Positions 8,494 to 17,446 of a stretch of DNA of 64,000 nucleotides are shown in pieces. Position numbers and translations under genes: made by a program. Numbering within the stretch: position 1 is the first letter of the stretch; the number at the start of each line of letters is the position of its first letter. Under the pieces are notes generated by a model, which was given only the letters and a program-made list of their open reading frames with translations, was not told where the DNA came from and searched no databases. Source of the DNA: an uncultured Ectothiorhodospiraceae bacterium (lineage in GTDB: Bacteria; Pseudomonadota; Gammaproteobacteria; UBA6429; Thiohalophilaceae); contig CAMYMU010000051.1 in the NCBI GenBank assembly GCA_947259575.1, positions 62,001 to 126,000 on the forward strand, read 5' to 3'.

Positions 8494-9126
8494 GTGTTGA
8501 CAGGATTGGATAATCAAATGGAAAACAAAATTACACAATTATTTAAAGAGTCAGTTGCTGTCAAAAATGCGACCATTGAATCTGGAATTTTAGATGTACT
8601 CGCAACAATGGGAGATAAGATTGCGGATTCTATTATGAACGGTGGAAAATTGTTGCTTTGTGGCAATGGTGGTTCAGCTGCGGATGCGCAGCATCTTGCG
8701 GCTGAAATGCTTATTAGACTCAGGCCGAAAAATAATCGAGAGGGTGTATCTGCAATTGCTTTGGCCCAAGATACTTCAACTATTACCGCATGTGGTAATG
8801 ATTTTGGCTACAACCAATTATATAAAAGGCTTGTGTTGACACTTGGTAAGGAGGGAGATGTGCTGATTGGGATTACAACATCGGGCAATTCAGAAAATAT
8901 TCTACTTGCTATGAAAGCAGCGAGTAATATGGGTGTAAAAGTATTTGGTTTTCTGGGGGCGGGTGGCGGTAAAGCACTTGAATTGTGTGATGAGGCATTT
9001 TTAGTGCCAAGTAATGATACTGGTCGCATTCAGGAATCACATATAACAGCAGGGCATGCTCTGATGGAGTATGTTGAAGATACGTTGTTAGAGCAGGGTC
9101 ACTTGCATTTAGATGGTTTGTCTTAA
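8494..9126 (+). CDS. SIS-domain phosphosugar isomerase, GmhA-like
   Basis: The open frame begins at a GTG (8494), but the ATG at 8518 (202 residues) fits the family better. GmhA converts sedoheptulose 7-phosphate to a heptose 7-phosphate. This protein keeps the family signatures CGNGGSAADAQHLAAEM (substrate loop and metal ligands), TTSGNSENIL (phosphate-binding SIS loop) and IQESHITAGHALMEYVE (C-terminal metal-site helix). There are no HldE or GmhB heptose-activation genes nearby; instead the next genes are a KdsC-like phosphatase and a NeuB-type synthase. The enzyme therefore probably supplies the phosphosugar acceptor of an ulosonate pathway. The precise substrate is inferred, not shown. 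Confidence 0.8.
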   Translation: MLTGLDNQMENKITQLFKESVAVKNATIESGILDVLATMGDKIADSIMNGGKLLLCGNGGSAADAQHLAAEMLIRLRPKNNREGVSAIALAQDTSTITACGNDFGYNQLYKRLVLTLGKEGDVLIGITTSGNSENILLAMKAASNMGVKVFGFLGAGGGKALELCDEAFLVPSNDTGRIQESHITAGHALMEYVEDTLLEQGHLHLDGLS

Positions 9127-9128
9127 TA

Positions 9129-9635
9129 GTGACTAAACTTACAATTAGTATTGAGCAAATTGATGCGTTTGTTTTTGATTTTGATGGTGTGTTAACTAAT
9201 AATTTGGTGCATTTAGATCATAATGGAAACGAGTTAGTTAGTTGCAATCGGGGGGATGGTTTAGGTTTTGATGTGCTGCATAAGATCAATAAACCCACGT
9301 ATATACTTTCTACAGAGAAAAATCCTGTCGTAACTGCTAGAGCAAATAAACTTAAAATACCTGCAATTCAGGGTGTCAAAGATAAAGTAGCTGCCCTCCA
9401 AAATTTGGCTAATGAAAAAAATTACAATTTAAATAGGGTTCTTTATATCGGAAATGATATTAATGACTACAATGTAATGCAGTTGTGCGGCTATCCAGTA
9501 TGTCCGGGAGATAGCCACACCAAAATTAAAGAAATTGCATCCATCGTGCTGAAAACTTCAGGAGGTTGTGGTGTAGTAAGAGAATTGTTAGAAGACGTAC
9601 TAGAATTGAATTTTTTAGAGATCCTTTACTCATAA
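9129..9635 (+). CDS. KdsC-like HAD phosphatase
   Basis: The 168-residue protein belongs to the C0-type haloacid dehalogenase group that includes Kdo-8-phosphate and N-acylneuraminate-9-phosphate phosphatases. All four motifs are present: nucleophile Asp17 and acid/base Asp19 in FDFDGVLT, the Ser/Thr in LSTEKN, the lysine in GVKDK, and GNDIND for magnesium. It starts with GTG two bases after the previous stop, so the genes are coupled. It most likely removes the phosphate from the synthase product made by the next gene. Confidence 0.85.
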   Translation: MTKLTISIEQIDAFVFDFDGVLTNNLVHLDHNGNELVSCNRGDGLGFDVLHKINKPTYILSTEKNPVVTARANKLKIPAIQGVKDKVAALQNLANEKNYNLNRVLYIGNDINDYNVMQLCGYPVCPGDSHTKIKEIASIVLKTSGGCGVVRELLEDVLELNFLEILYS

Positions 9636-9648
9636 AGAGGTTAAGTAA

Positions 9649-10497
9649 ATGTCAATATTTGTAATTGCAGAGATTGGAATAAATCACAATGGTGATATGG
9701 GAATAACTAAAGATCTAATTGATTTAGCAAAAGTCGCGGGTTGTGATGCTGTAAAGTTTCAAAAGAGAACTCTCGATAATGTATATACAAAAGAAATGCT
9801 AGATTCACCTCGTGAGAGTCCATGGGGCACAACTCAACGGGAACAGAAAGAGGGATTAGAATTTGGCTTCGATGAATATAAGGAAATTGACAAATATTGT
9901 CGCGAAAAAGATATTGAGTGGTTTGCCTCCGCATGGGATCTTGATAGTCAGGATTTCTTGAAACAATTTGACCTAAACCACAATAAAATTGCATCAACGA
10001 TGATTGTCGATGAAACATTTATGCGAACAGTGGCAAAAGAGAAGAAACACACATTTATATCTACAGGAATGTCTACCCTTAGTGATATCGATAAAGCCGT
10101 AGCAATATTTAAGGAAGAAAACTGTCCCTTTGAATTGATGCACTGTATTTCGACATACCCTATGAAAGATGAAGATGCCAATCTGAACTGTATTCCCATG
10201 CTACGCGAACGCTATAAGTGTGATGTTGGTTATAGTGGTCACGAAGTTGGTCTTGCTGTGTCTTATGCGGCTGCCGCTTTGGGGGTAACATCATTGGAAC
10301 GTCATATAACACTGGATCGTGCCATGTATGGTTCCGATCAAGCTGCATCAATTGAGCCGGCTGGATTAATGCAACTATTAGGTGCTGTTAGAAAAATTGA
10401 ACATGCAATGGGCGATGGTTGCAAGAAATTATTAGACAAGGAAATTCCAATTGCTAAAAAATTGCGTGAGCATCTAGCATGGGAATCTGATATTTAA
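9649..10497 (+). CDS. NeuB-family ulosonic acid synthase lacking the SAF domain
   Basis: The TIM-barrel enzyme condenses phosphoenolpyruvate with a sugar or sugar phosphate to form a 2-keto-3-deoxy acid. Family motifs in order are AEIGINHNGD (about 7-16), AVKFQKR, STGMST, LMHCISTYP, VGYSGHEVGL and LERHITLDR. Sialic acid, legionaminic and pseudaminic synthases are usually about 340-350 residues with a C-terminal SAF (antifreeze-like) domain. This one stops at 282, right after the barrel. The 84 bases to the next gene encode no SAF-like sequence, so the domain is absent and has not been frameshifted away. Confidence 0.88.
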   Translation: MSIFVIAEIGINHNGDMGITKDLIDLAKVAGCDAVKFQKRTLDNVYTKEMLDSPRESPWGTTQREQKEGLEFGFDEYKEIDKYCREKDIEWFASAWDLDSQDFLKQFDLNHNKIASTMIVDETFMRTVAKEKKHTFISTGMSTLSDIDKAVAIFKEENCPFELMHCISTYPMKDEDANLNCIPMLRERYKCDVGYSGHEVGLAVSYAAAALGVTSLERHITLDRAMYGSDQAASIEPAGLMQLLGAVRKIEHAMGDGCKKLLDKEIPIAKKLREHLAWESDI

Positions 10498-10581
10498 AAT
10501 CAATAGATGTATGAATTTTTTGTTGGAATTATGTCTTAATGATACCTTTGGAATATTAGTTTTTTACAAATTAACACCTGG

Positions 10582-11415
10582 TTGTCTAAAGTGAAAAATT
10601 TAGTTGGTGTAATGCAAGGGCGCTTACTGCCTAAGTATCAAGGTCGTTATCAAGCACATCCTGTTGGCTATTGGCAGGATGAATTTCCTGCCGCAGCCAG
10701 TCAGGGTTTAGATTGTATCGAATTTATTCTGGATTATAATAATGCAGAAAAGAATCCGTTACTTACCGATGCAGGTCCAGACGCCATTCTAGAAGTCGCT
10801 GAAAGCTCGGGGATTGCTGTTAAAACTGTCTGTGCAGATTATTTCATGGAAGCACCACTTCACTCGGAAGATGAGGAAGTGGCTTTGCAAAGTTGTTTAA
10901 TTTTAAAAAAACTTCTCAAGAATGCTGAGTTGTTAGGTATCACAGATATAGTAATTCCATGTGTAGATCAATCAAGTTTAGGTAGCAAAGAGATGGCGGA
11001 TCGGTTTGTACAAAATCTTACTCCACACATCGAAAATGTAGAACGAAATAAAATTAATTTGTCTCTTGAAACAGATTTGGCGCCTGAACCATTTGCAGAT
11101 CTACTTGAAAGGTTTAACTCAAACAGAGTAACCGTGAATTATGATATAGGTAACAGCGCATCTTTAGGTTACGATGCAGAAGAAGAGCTGGCATGTTATG
11201 GTGATAAGATCACAGATATCCATATTAAAGATCGCGTGCTAGGTGGAGGGCCTGTGACATTGGGTGAGGGCAACGCTGATTTTACCAAGTTCTTCGATTT
11301 ATTATTAAAATATAACTATAAAGGTCCTTTCATCATGCAAGCCTACCGAGATGACGAAGGTAAAGAGATATTTGCGCGTCAACTTGAATGGATTAGGCCA
11401 TATTTAAAAAGTTAG
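10582..11415 (+). CDS. TIM-barrel sugar isomerase/epimerase (xylose isomerase-like)
   Basis: The 277-residue protein belongs to the AP endonuclease 2/xylose isomerase-like barrel family (hydroxypyruvate isomerase, tagatose epimerase, IolE/IolI types). Likely metal-site segments are SLETD, NYDIGN, DIHIKDR and the C-terminal PFIMQAY. The start could be TTG at 10582 or GTG at 10591; no strong ribosome site decides. It lies between the synthase and the cytidylyltransferase, 2 bp before the latter, so an isomerisation or epimerisation step in the same pathway is likely. Confidence 0.7.
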   Translation: MSKVKNLVGVMQGRLLPKYQGRYQAHPVGYWQDEFPAAASQGLDCIEFILDYNNAEKNPLLTDAGPDAILEVAESSGIAVKTVCADYFMEAPLHSEDEEVALQSCLILKKLLKNAELLGITDIVIPCVDQSSLGSKEMADRFVQNLTPHIENVERNKINLSLETDLAPEPFADLLERFNSNRVTVNYDIGNSASLGYDAEEELACYGDKITDIHIKDRVLGGGPVTLGEGNADFTKFFDLLLKYNYKGPFIMQAYRDDEGKEIFARQLEWIRPYLKS

Positions 11416-11416
11416 T

Positions 11417-12169
11417 ATGGAAGACGTAATAGCTATCATTCCAGCAAGGAGTGGTTCAAAATCAGTACCAGATAAAAATATTACTGCCTTATCAGGTTAT
11501 CCACTCATTGCGTATAGTATTATTGCAGCACAATTAACTGATCAGGTTGGGAAAATTATCGTATCAACCGACTCAGAGAAGTATGCTGAGATCGCAGAAA
11601 AGTTTGGTGCAGATGTACCATTTATTCGGCCAGAGGAATATTCATCGGATACGGCAACAGATCGCGATGTTATCTTGCATGCAATGAATTGGTATCGCGA
11701 TAATTATGAACATATTCCAGAATATTGGTTGCATCTTAGACCTACCACTCCTCTACGAGACCCTACTGAAATCAGTAAAGCAATAAACGAAATACAACAG
11801 TCTGATTCTGCAACATCACTTCGTTCTGGTCATCCTAGTCCTGAATCTCCGCTTAAGTGGTTTCAAAAAGATACTGAGGGATACTTTAGAGGTATGCTAG
11901 AAGACGAGTCTGAACCTGAATATTACAATAAACCGAAGGAAGCTTTCCCCCAAGTCTATATACCCAATGGATATGTAGACATAGTTCGTGCTTCCCATAC
12001 TTTACATTCAACTACCTTGCATGGTAATAAAATGATTGGTTTTGAAACCCCTGTCTGTACGGAAGTTGATTCTCAAGAAGAATTGGAATACATCCAATAT
12101 CAATTAGATAAAAACGGTTCAATTTTATTAGACAGCTTAAATAATAAATACACAAAGGAAAGAATATAA
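11417..12169 (+). CDS. NeuA-like acylneuraminate cytidylyltransferase
   Basis: The protein probably activates the ulosonic acid as its CMP derivative using CTP. The 250-residue sequence opens with IIPARSGSKSVPDKN (residues 7-21), the nucleotide-binding motif of CMP-NeuAc/CMP-Kdo synthetases. RPTTPLRDP follows in the middle, and there is a PNGYVDIVR segment near the substrate pocket. No C-terminal phosphatase domain is fused; that activity is the separate HAD gene at 9129. The stop overlaps the next ATG by one base. Confidence 0.88.
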   Translation: MEDVIAIIPARSGSKSVPDKNITALSGYPLIAYSIIAAQLTDQVGKIIVSTDSEKYAEIAEKFGADVPFIRPEEYSSDTATDRDVILHAMNWYRDNYEHIPEYWLHLRPTTPLRDPTEISKAINEIQQSDSATSLRSGHPSPESPLKWFQKDTEGYFRGMLEDESEPEYYNKPKEAFPQVYIPNGYVDIVRASHTLHSTTLHGNKMIGFETPVCTEVDSQEELEYIQYQLDKNGSILLDSLNNKYTKERI

Positions 12170-13554
12170 TGGCAGGTGGTTCTTTCTCACATATTCCCAA
12201 AGAAGTACCTTTGCAAGATACAAAATACCGGAAAATTGTGACTAAAATACCAGTTCCTGAGAGCATACCTTTGCTCGAGGATATGTACAAAAGAGAGTCT
12301 CGCTCAATGCATGGTCAAATGCCTATGCTGTGGAATCGCGCAGAAGGATTTCAAGTTTATGATGCATGGGGTAACCAGTGGATTGATTTTACTAGCACTA
12401 TTTTTGTTGCTAATGCTGGGCATGGAAATAAACGGATTCGAGATGCTTTACAGGAAGTATTAAATAAACCTCTATTGCACACCTATACCTATGCAAGCAA
12501 AGAACGCATTGATTATTTAAACTATTTGATTGAGAAGACGCCAGCTCAATTTGAAAAAGCATTCTTGCTTTCTGCTGGGACCGAGGCTACTGAAGCAGCT
12601 CTTAAGTTAATGCGGCTTAACGGAAATAAAAAGGGTAAACAACGAAATGGTATTCTTTGTTTTGAGGGTAACTGGCATGGAAGAACACTTGGCGCTCAGA
12701 TGATGAGCTGGAATAAAGAGCAGAAAGACTGGATTGGTTATTTGGATCCGGATATTCATCACCTCCCATTCCCATACCCTTGGCGTGAAGAAGCTATGCA
12801 AGATCCACGAGCCTATTTTCGTTCACATTTGGAAAAACTCTGCGAAAAAGAAAATATTGAACCGAATAAAGATCTATGTGGCGTAATGTTGGAAACTTTT
12901 CAAGGCTGGGGAGCAGTATTTTATCCTAATGAGTTTGTTCAGGAAGTAGTAAGTTTTGCCCATGATCACAATATGTTAGTGGCATTTGATGAAATGCAAT
13001 CAGGTTTTGGTCGTACTGGTGAGTTATTTGGGTATACGCATTATGATGTAGAACCAGATCTCCTCTGTTGTGGTAAAGGCGCAAGTTCAGGCTTGCCGCT
13101 CGCCTTGGTTCTTGGTTCTGCTGAAGTATTAGATCTTCCTGATGTTGGCTCGATGAGCTCTACTCACTCCGCAAATCCTCTATGCTGCGCTGCTGGCCAC
13201 GCAAACCTCCAGGCAATGTATGATGACGGGTTGATTGATAACTCAGAAAAGTTGGGCAAAGTTTTCCATCAGGAATTAAATAAGTTAAAAGAAAAGTATC
13301 CAAACCAACTAAAATATGTGCTCGGTAAAGGTTTGCTTGCTGCACTAATATTTATCGATGATAAAGGTGAGCCGTTAAGCGATCTATGTGATGTTGTGAG
13401 TGAAAAGGCGCTTCAAAGAGGATTGCTTGTTGTTCATACTGGACGTGAATCTATTAAGTTAGCGCCACCACTGTGTATAAATGAAGAAGCATTGCTTGAA
13501 GGTCTGGAAGTGCTAGGTTCCTGTATCTCAGATGCAATTGTAGAAGTTATATGA
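12169..13554 (+). CDS. Class III PLP-dependent aminotransferase
   Basis: The 461-residue protein has class III (ornithine/GABA/glutamate-1-semialdehyde) signatures: SAGTEATEAALKLMR, FEGNWHGRT, the aspartate motif AFDEMQSGFGRTGELF, the PLP lysine in CGKGASSGLPLA, and SSTHSANPLCCAA. Nonulosonic acid pathways normally use DegT/AHBA-family aminotransferases, so a class III enzyme here is unusual. It may aminate a chain-end carbonyl or make an acyl/amino substituent. Translation is coupled to the cytidylyltransferase (1-bp overlap) and to the VOC gene (4-bp overlap). Confidence 0.9.
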   Translation: MAGGSFSHIPKEVPLQDTKYRKIVTKIPVPESIPLLEDMYKRESRSMHGQMPMLWNRAEGFQVYDAWGNQWIDFTSTIFVANAGHGNKRIRDALQEVLNKPLLHTYTYASKERIDYLNYLIEKTPAQFEKAFLLSAGTEATEAALKLMRLNGNKKGKQRNGILCFEGNWHGRTLGAQMMSWNKEQKDWIGYLDPDIHHLPFPYPWREEAMQDPRAYFRSHLEKLCEKENIEPNKDLCGVMLETFQGWGAVFYPNEFVQEVVSFAHDHNMLVAFDEMQSGFGRTGELFGYTHYDVEPDLLCCGKGASSGLPLALVLGSAEVLDLPDVGSMSSTHSANPLCCAAGHANLQAMYDDGLIDNSEKLGKVFHQELNKLKEKYPNQLKYVLGKGLLAALIFIDDKGEPLSDLCDVVSEKALQRGLLVVHTGRESIKLAPPLCINEEALLEGLEVLGSCISDAIVEVI

Positions 13555-13982
13555 TCATAAATGTCCGACATACTGGAATAGTTTGTAATAACCTGAAAGC
13601 TCAAATAGAGTTCTATAAAAATCTAGGATTTACAGAGATTAGCAGGGATATTGAAGAGGGTGCCTTTATTGAACAGGTTACAGGTTATGAAGGTGTAAAA
13701 TTAGAATGGATAAAAATGAATTCGCCGGACGGTTTTCTACTCGAGTTGTTACAATACCATTCACACCCTGCAAATTATAATGGGCAGTTATCACCATCAA
13801 ATCAACTAGGTTGTTCACATTTAGCATTTACAGTTAAAGATATAAATGAGGTTTGTCGGTTGATTGAAAAAAATGGTGGTTCAATGGTTAATCAACCTGC
13901 AGTTTCCCCTAATGGGAAAGTAAAAGTGGCTTATAGTCATGATCCAGAAGGTGTTCTAATGGAGATAGTTGAAGAATTATGA
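13551..13982 (+). CDS. VOC-superfamily (glyoxalase-like) protein
   Basis: The 143-residue protein forms two beta-alpha-beta-beta-beta modules. The expected metal ligands of the vicinal-oxygen-chelate fold are all visible: His7 (RHTGIV), Glu65 (FLLELLQY), His90 (SHLAFTV) and Glu138 (LMEIVEEL). This set is typical of glyoxalase I and methylmalonyl-CoA epimerase-type enzymes. It overlaps both neighbours by 4 bases, so it belongs tightly to the pathway. An epimerase or lyase step is plausible, but the reaction cannot be named. Confidence 0.8.
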   Translation: MIINVRHTGIVCNNLKAQIEFYKNLGFTEISRDIEEGAFIEQVTGYEGVKLEWIKMNSPDGFLLELLQYHSHPANYNGQLSPSNQLGCSHLAFTVKDINEVCRLIEKNGGSMVNQPAVSPNGKVKVAYSHDPEGVLMEIVEEL

Positions 13983-14794
13983 AACACCCAAACCTTACTG
14001 CCTATGATGGTGTTGAAGAGTTATCATCGTTCAATGAATCAGCATTTGAAGAATACTGTACTTGCAAGCTTAGAGAATGTGATAAACAAGTTGATTTTAT
14101 ACGAAGGATAATCGATAAAAAAAATTATACTGGAAAAGTGATCGAAATTGGTTCGGGCAATGGAAAGTTACTTTATGCGTTAGAAAAAAATGGATTGCTT
14201 GATGATGGGCTCGGTTATGAGCTATCTAGCTCAAGGGTGAATTTCGCCATTAAATTTTCAGAATCAATGGGTAGTACTCGTGTACAAAATATTTGTGGTG
14301 ATTATCTCGAGTTGGACAAAAGTAAGGAAAATATTGATTTGATCATTGGTGTGGATATCGTCTTGCAATTAATTGCACCCGTTTCTGAGAGCTCAGAAAA
14401 ACTACTCCTTGATAAAGTATTCAGCGCTTTAAAACATGGCGGCAATCTGATTATGGAGTTAATGGACTTCACCAATATTATTAATATGAAGGCAATGGTA
14501 GAAAATGATCTTATGCTATGGAAAGAGTTTGATGAACATGATCCGTGGCACTATGGATTAGATAAATTTTCAATCAATGGGGATGATGTTGTTTGGGATA
14601 AACGATTTATTAATCGCGATCGAAATATTGGTGATAGTACTTTTACGAACGTATTACGGCATTATACATTTGATATAATCAAACAAAAATTAATTCAAAC
14701 TGGATTTGATGAACAGAAAATTCATTGCTTTACGTGCTGGAAGAGTGAAGGCGATATTCCGAAAGATGAGTTTATAGTAACCGCAGAAAAATAA
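13979..14794 (+). CDS. SAM-dependent methyltransferase-like protein
   Basis: The class I Rossmann motif VIEIGSGNGKLL (about 54-65) and acidic strand ends (GYELSSS, LIIGVDIV) identify an S-adenosylmethionine-binding fold in this 271-residue protein. The C-terminal half is not recognised. It overlaps the VOC gene by 4 bases and is followed 20 bp later by a second methyltransferase. It may methylate the ulosonic acid or its side chain. Confidence 0.75.
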   Translation: MKHPNLTAYDGVEELSSFNESAFEEYCTCKLRECDKQVDFIRRIIDKKNYTGKVIEIGSGNGKLLYALEKNGLLDDGLGYELSSSRVNFAIKFSESMGSTRVQNICGDYLELDKSKENIDLIIGVDIVLQLIAPVSESSEKLLLDKVFSALKHGGNLIMELMDFTNIINMKAMVENDLMLWKEFDEHDPWHYGLDKFSINGDDVVWDKRFINRDRNIGDSTFTNVLRHYTFDIIKQKLIQTGFDEQKIHCFTCWKSEGDIPKDEFIVTAEK

Positions 14795-14814
14795 AATTTA
14801 ACCAAGGTAAAAAT

Positions 14815-15702
14815 ATGACTGACTGTGATTTGTGTAATACAAACGAATATGATGTTATCTATGATGGCCGTATCAGGGATGGTGTGGTTGGAAAGGAAAC
14901 GGAAATGGACCATAAGGTAGTAAAATGCCAGGGCTGCGGATTGGTGCGTCTTTTAGAGAATCCTTTAAGCATGGAGTATTATCAATCAGATGAATATAGA
15001 AAAGCTTATAATGAGACAGCAGAGGTTTCCGATTACATAGAAATGCATGACAGCGAACAAATGCCAAGATTAAATAAGATTGGTGTTCATGCCTTCCGTG
15101 ATAAAATTGCTCTTGACTATGGATGTGGTGGAGGTGCTTTTCTCGATCTGGTTAGCGGAGTAGCTAATAAGACTATAGGGATTGAACCATTTAGTGGTTA
15201 CCATGAATCATTGACGTCTCGGGGGCATGAAGTATTTAGCGATTCAGATTCAGCAGTGGCCAGTTATACCGGACAGGTTGATACTATCACATCCTTTGGT
15301 GTACTGGAGCACGTCGAAAACCCAAGTCAGTATTTAAAAGATGCATTTAGCTTGCTCAAAAAAGGGGGCAAGATGTATCTGGAAACAGATAATCTGGATG
15401 ACTTGTTGATGAAGCTTGAAATTAATGACTTTGACAGGTTTTTCTATCGTACTGCGCATTTGTGGTATTTTGATGCGCAGACACTTAGTAAGATTGTTGA
15501 ACAAGCCGGCTTTTCAGGTATTGAAATATCTTTCAGACACAATTTTGATATTTCGAATGCTATGATGTGGTTGCGTGATAAAAAGCCAACTGGTAATGGC
15601 AAGCTGAATCTATTCGATTCAAGGGTGAATGCTGCTTGGATTAATTTTGTAGAAACTGCTGGTTTAGGTGATCTTGTCTGTGTTGAAATGACAAAGTCAT
15701 AA
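14815..15702 (+). CDS. Zinc-binding class I SAM methyltransferase
   Basis: The 295-residue protein begins with two CxxC pairs (Cys4/Cys7 and Cys38/Cys41), a probable zinc site like that in sugar C-methyltransferases. Next come the SAM motif LDYGCGGGAFLD (about 100-111), FGVLEHVENP and LLKKGGKMYLET. The combination suggests methyl transfer to a sugar ring or nucleotide sugar. It stands 20 bp after the preceding methyltransferase and 2 bp before an SDR gene. Confidence 0.8.
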   Translation: MTDCDLCNTNEYDVIYDGRIRDGVVGKETEMDHKVVKCQGCGLVRLLENPLSMEYYQSDEYRKAYNETAEVSDYIEMHDSEQMPRLNKIGVHAFRDKIALDYGCGGGAFLDLVSGVANKTIGIEPFSGYHESLTSRGHEVFSDSDSAVASYTGQVDTITSFGVLEHVENPSQYLKDAFSLLKKGGKMYLETDNLDDLLMKLEINDFDRFFYRTAHLWYFDAQTLSKIVEQAGFSGIEISFRHNFDISNAMMWLRDKKPTGNGKLNLFDSRVNAAWINFVETAGLGDLVCVEMTKS

Positions 15703-15704
15703 TT

Positions 15705-16478
15705 ATGGATCTTGGCCTCAAAAATAAAAATGTTGTCATCACCGGCGCCTCTCGTGGCATAGGTGCCGCTATCGCGCACCGATTTTTAGAAGAAGGTGCA
15801 AATGTAATAATCGTCTCTCGAGGTTCAGATAATTTATATAATACAGAATCTGAATTAAAGGCAAAATTTAGTGAATCTCAACTCAAGGCGGAAACCTGTG
15901 ATTGTACAGACCCCGATGCGTTGGAAAGTTTAAAAGCAAATATCACGAAACATTGGGACCATGTTGATGTTGTAGTCGCTAATATTGGTGATGGGCGCAG
16001 TGTACCTGATCCTCTCCCCAGTGACGCGCAATGGAAAAAAACATGGGACAATAATTTTGAATCGGCGCTTCACACAGTGCGTTCATTCCTGCCTCTGTTA
16101 CAGAAATCGAAAGGCTGTATGCTATTTATATCATCTATTACTGCGATGGAGGCTTTTGGTGCTCCAGTTGATTATTCGACTGCTAAAACAGCCGTGGCAG
16201 CACTTGCGAAAAATATGGCAAGAAAGTTAGCAAAAGAGGTAAGAGTCAATGTGCTCGCACCTGGTAATGTTTATTTCCAGGGTGGTTCATGGGATGAAAA
16301 AATAAAAGCAGATCCGGAACGCGTCGAAAAGATAATAGAATCAACTGTGCCTATGAATCGGTTTGGCACCCCTGAAGAAATGGCGGATGCTGCGGTATTC
16401 CTTTGTTCTAATCGCGCAACGTTTATTACCGGAAGTGTATTGGTTGTTGATGGCGGTCAGACCGTGGGAGTATTTTGA
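15705..16478 (+). CDS. Short-chain dehydrogenase/reductase
   Basis: This is a classical SDR of 257 residues: cofactor motif TGASRGIG (13-20), NIGDG in place of the usual NNAG, catalytic Ser in FISSIT, YSTAK as the YxxxK pair, and C-terminal VLVVDGGQTVG. It is an NAD(P)-dependent oxidoreductase acting on a hydroxyl or keto group. The stop overlaps the open frame of the next SDR, so the two are coupled. Confidence 0.85.
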   Translation: MDLGLKNKNVVITGASRGIGAAIAHRFLEEGANVIIVSRGSDNLYNTESELKAKFSESQLKAETCDCTDPDALESLKANITKHWDHVDVVVANIGDGRSVPDPLPSDAQWKKTWDNNFESALHTVRSFLPLLQKSKGCMLFISSITAMEAFGAPVDYSTAKTAVAALAKNMARKLAKEVRVNVLAPGNVYFQGGSWDEKIKADPERVEKIIESTVPMNRFGTPEEMADAAVFLCSNRATFITGSVLVVDGGQTVGVF

Positions 16479-16480
16479 AT

Positions 16481-17317
16481 ATGCCAAGAGAGTTAGAAAG
16501 ACTTTTTCGTTTAGACGGAAAAGTGATCATCATTACTGGCGCTGCCGGTCTGTTAGGTAGAAAGCATGCAGAGGCGATAATTTCATATGGTGGTATACCT
16601 GTTCTTCTTGATCTTTCAGAACCAAACGTAAATGATTTTGCAGAAAAGCTAAGTGCTAAATATGGTACAGATGCGGTGGCAATGGCTGTTGATATTACTA
16701 ATGAAAATCAAATCAGAGAGAATGCGGAATTAATTGTTAGAAAATATGGCAAGATTGACGGTCTTGTTAATAATGCAGCCAATAATCCGAAAGTTGAGGA
16801 TGATGGTGATAAAAATTTCTCTCGTCTAGAAAACTTCCCACTAGAAATCTGGAATCAAGATGTTGCCGTCGGTTTGACAGGTGCATATTTGTGTGCAAAA
16901 CACTATGGCTCAAAAATAGCTGACAATCCGACAGGTGGTTCGATAGTTAATATTTCTTCTGACCTTGGTTTAATGGCACCTGATCAACGTCTTTATAGGC
17001 AAAAAGGTTTAAGCGAAGACCAACAACCTGTAAAACCAGTTACTTATTCGGTAGTCAAAACAGGTCTAATAGGGCTGACACGATATTTGGCAACATATTG
17101 GGCGGAAAAAGGCGTGCGTTGTAATGCAATGTGCCCGGGAGGGATTAAAAATAATCAGCCGGATGATTTTTTAAAAGAAGTTTCATCAAGAATTCCAATG
17201 AACAGATTGGCTGAAGTCGATGAGTACCAAGGTACTTTGCTTTGGATGCTCAGTGAAGCATCGAGCTATTTGAATGGGGCGATTATCCCTGTTGAGGGTG
17301 GTCGAACTGCCTGGTAG
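16481..17317 (+). CDS. Short-chain dehydrogenase/reductase, PtmA-like
   Basis: The frame is open from a TTG at 16475, but the ATG at 16481 is preferred (278 residues). Cofactor motif TGAAGLLGRKHA, NNAANNP, catalytic YSVVK and PVEGGRTAW are present. The GLLGRKHA form of the motif resembles PtmA-type oxidoreductases from flagellin-glycan (legionaminic acid) loci, which supports a role in ulosonate side-chain chemistry. This is the last gene of the tightly packed cluster; 129 bp follow before the SGNH gene. Confidence 0.85.
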   Translation: MPRELERLFRLDGKVIIITGAAGLLGRKHAEAIISYGGIPVLLDLSEPNVNDFAEKLSAKYGTDAVAMAVDITNENQIRENAELIVRKYGKIDGLVNNAANNPKVEDDGDKNFSRLENFPLEIWNQDVAVGLTGAYLCAKHYGSKIADNPTGGSIVNISSDLGLMAPDQRLYRQKGLSEDQQPVKPVTYSVVKTGLIGLTRYLATYWAEKGVRCNAMCPGGIKNNQPDDFLKEVSSRIPMNRLAEVDEYQGTLLWMLSEASSYLNGAIIPVEGGRTAW

Positions 17318-17446
17318 TTCAGTATACAGATTAAAGTCCTTCCAGAGATTTAGTTGTTGTTTTTATATTCCTGACAGCTAGTTTATTCTACGATATATGT
17401 TCTCCCAGATCCCATTAAGTTATAAAAGACTCATCATTCGAGCTAT

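Noticed and set aside
10498-10581. Frameshifted SAF domain after the NeuB-type synthase
   Set aside because: Only 84 bases, with several stops and no SAF-like residues in any frame. The domain is missing and not disrupted.
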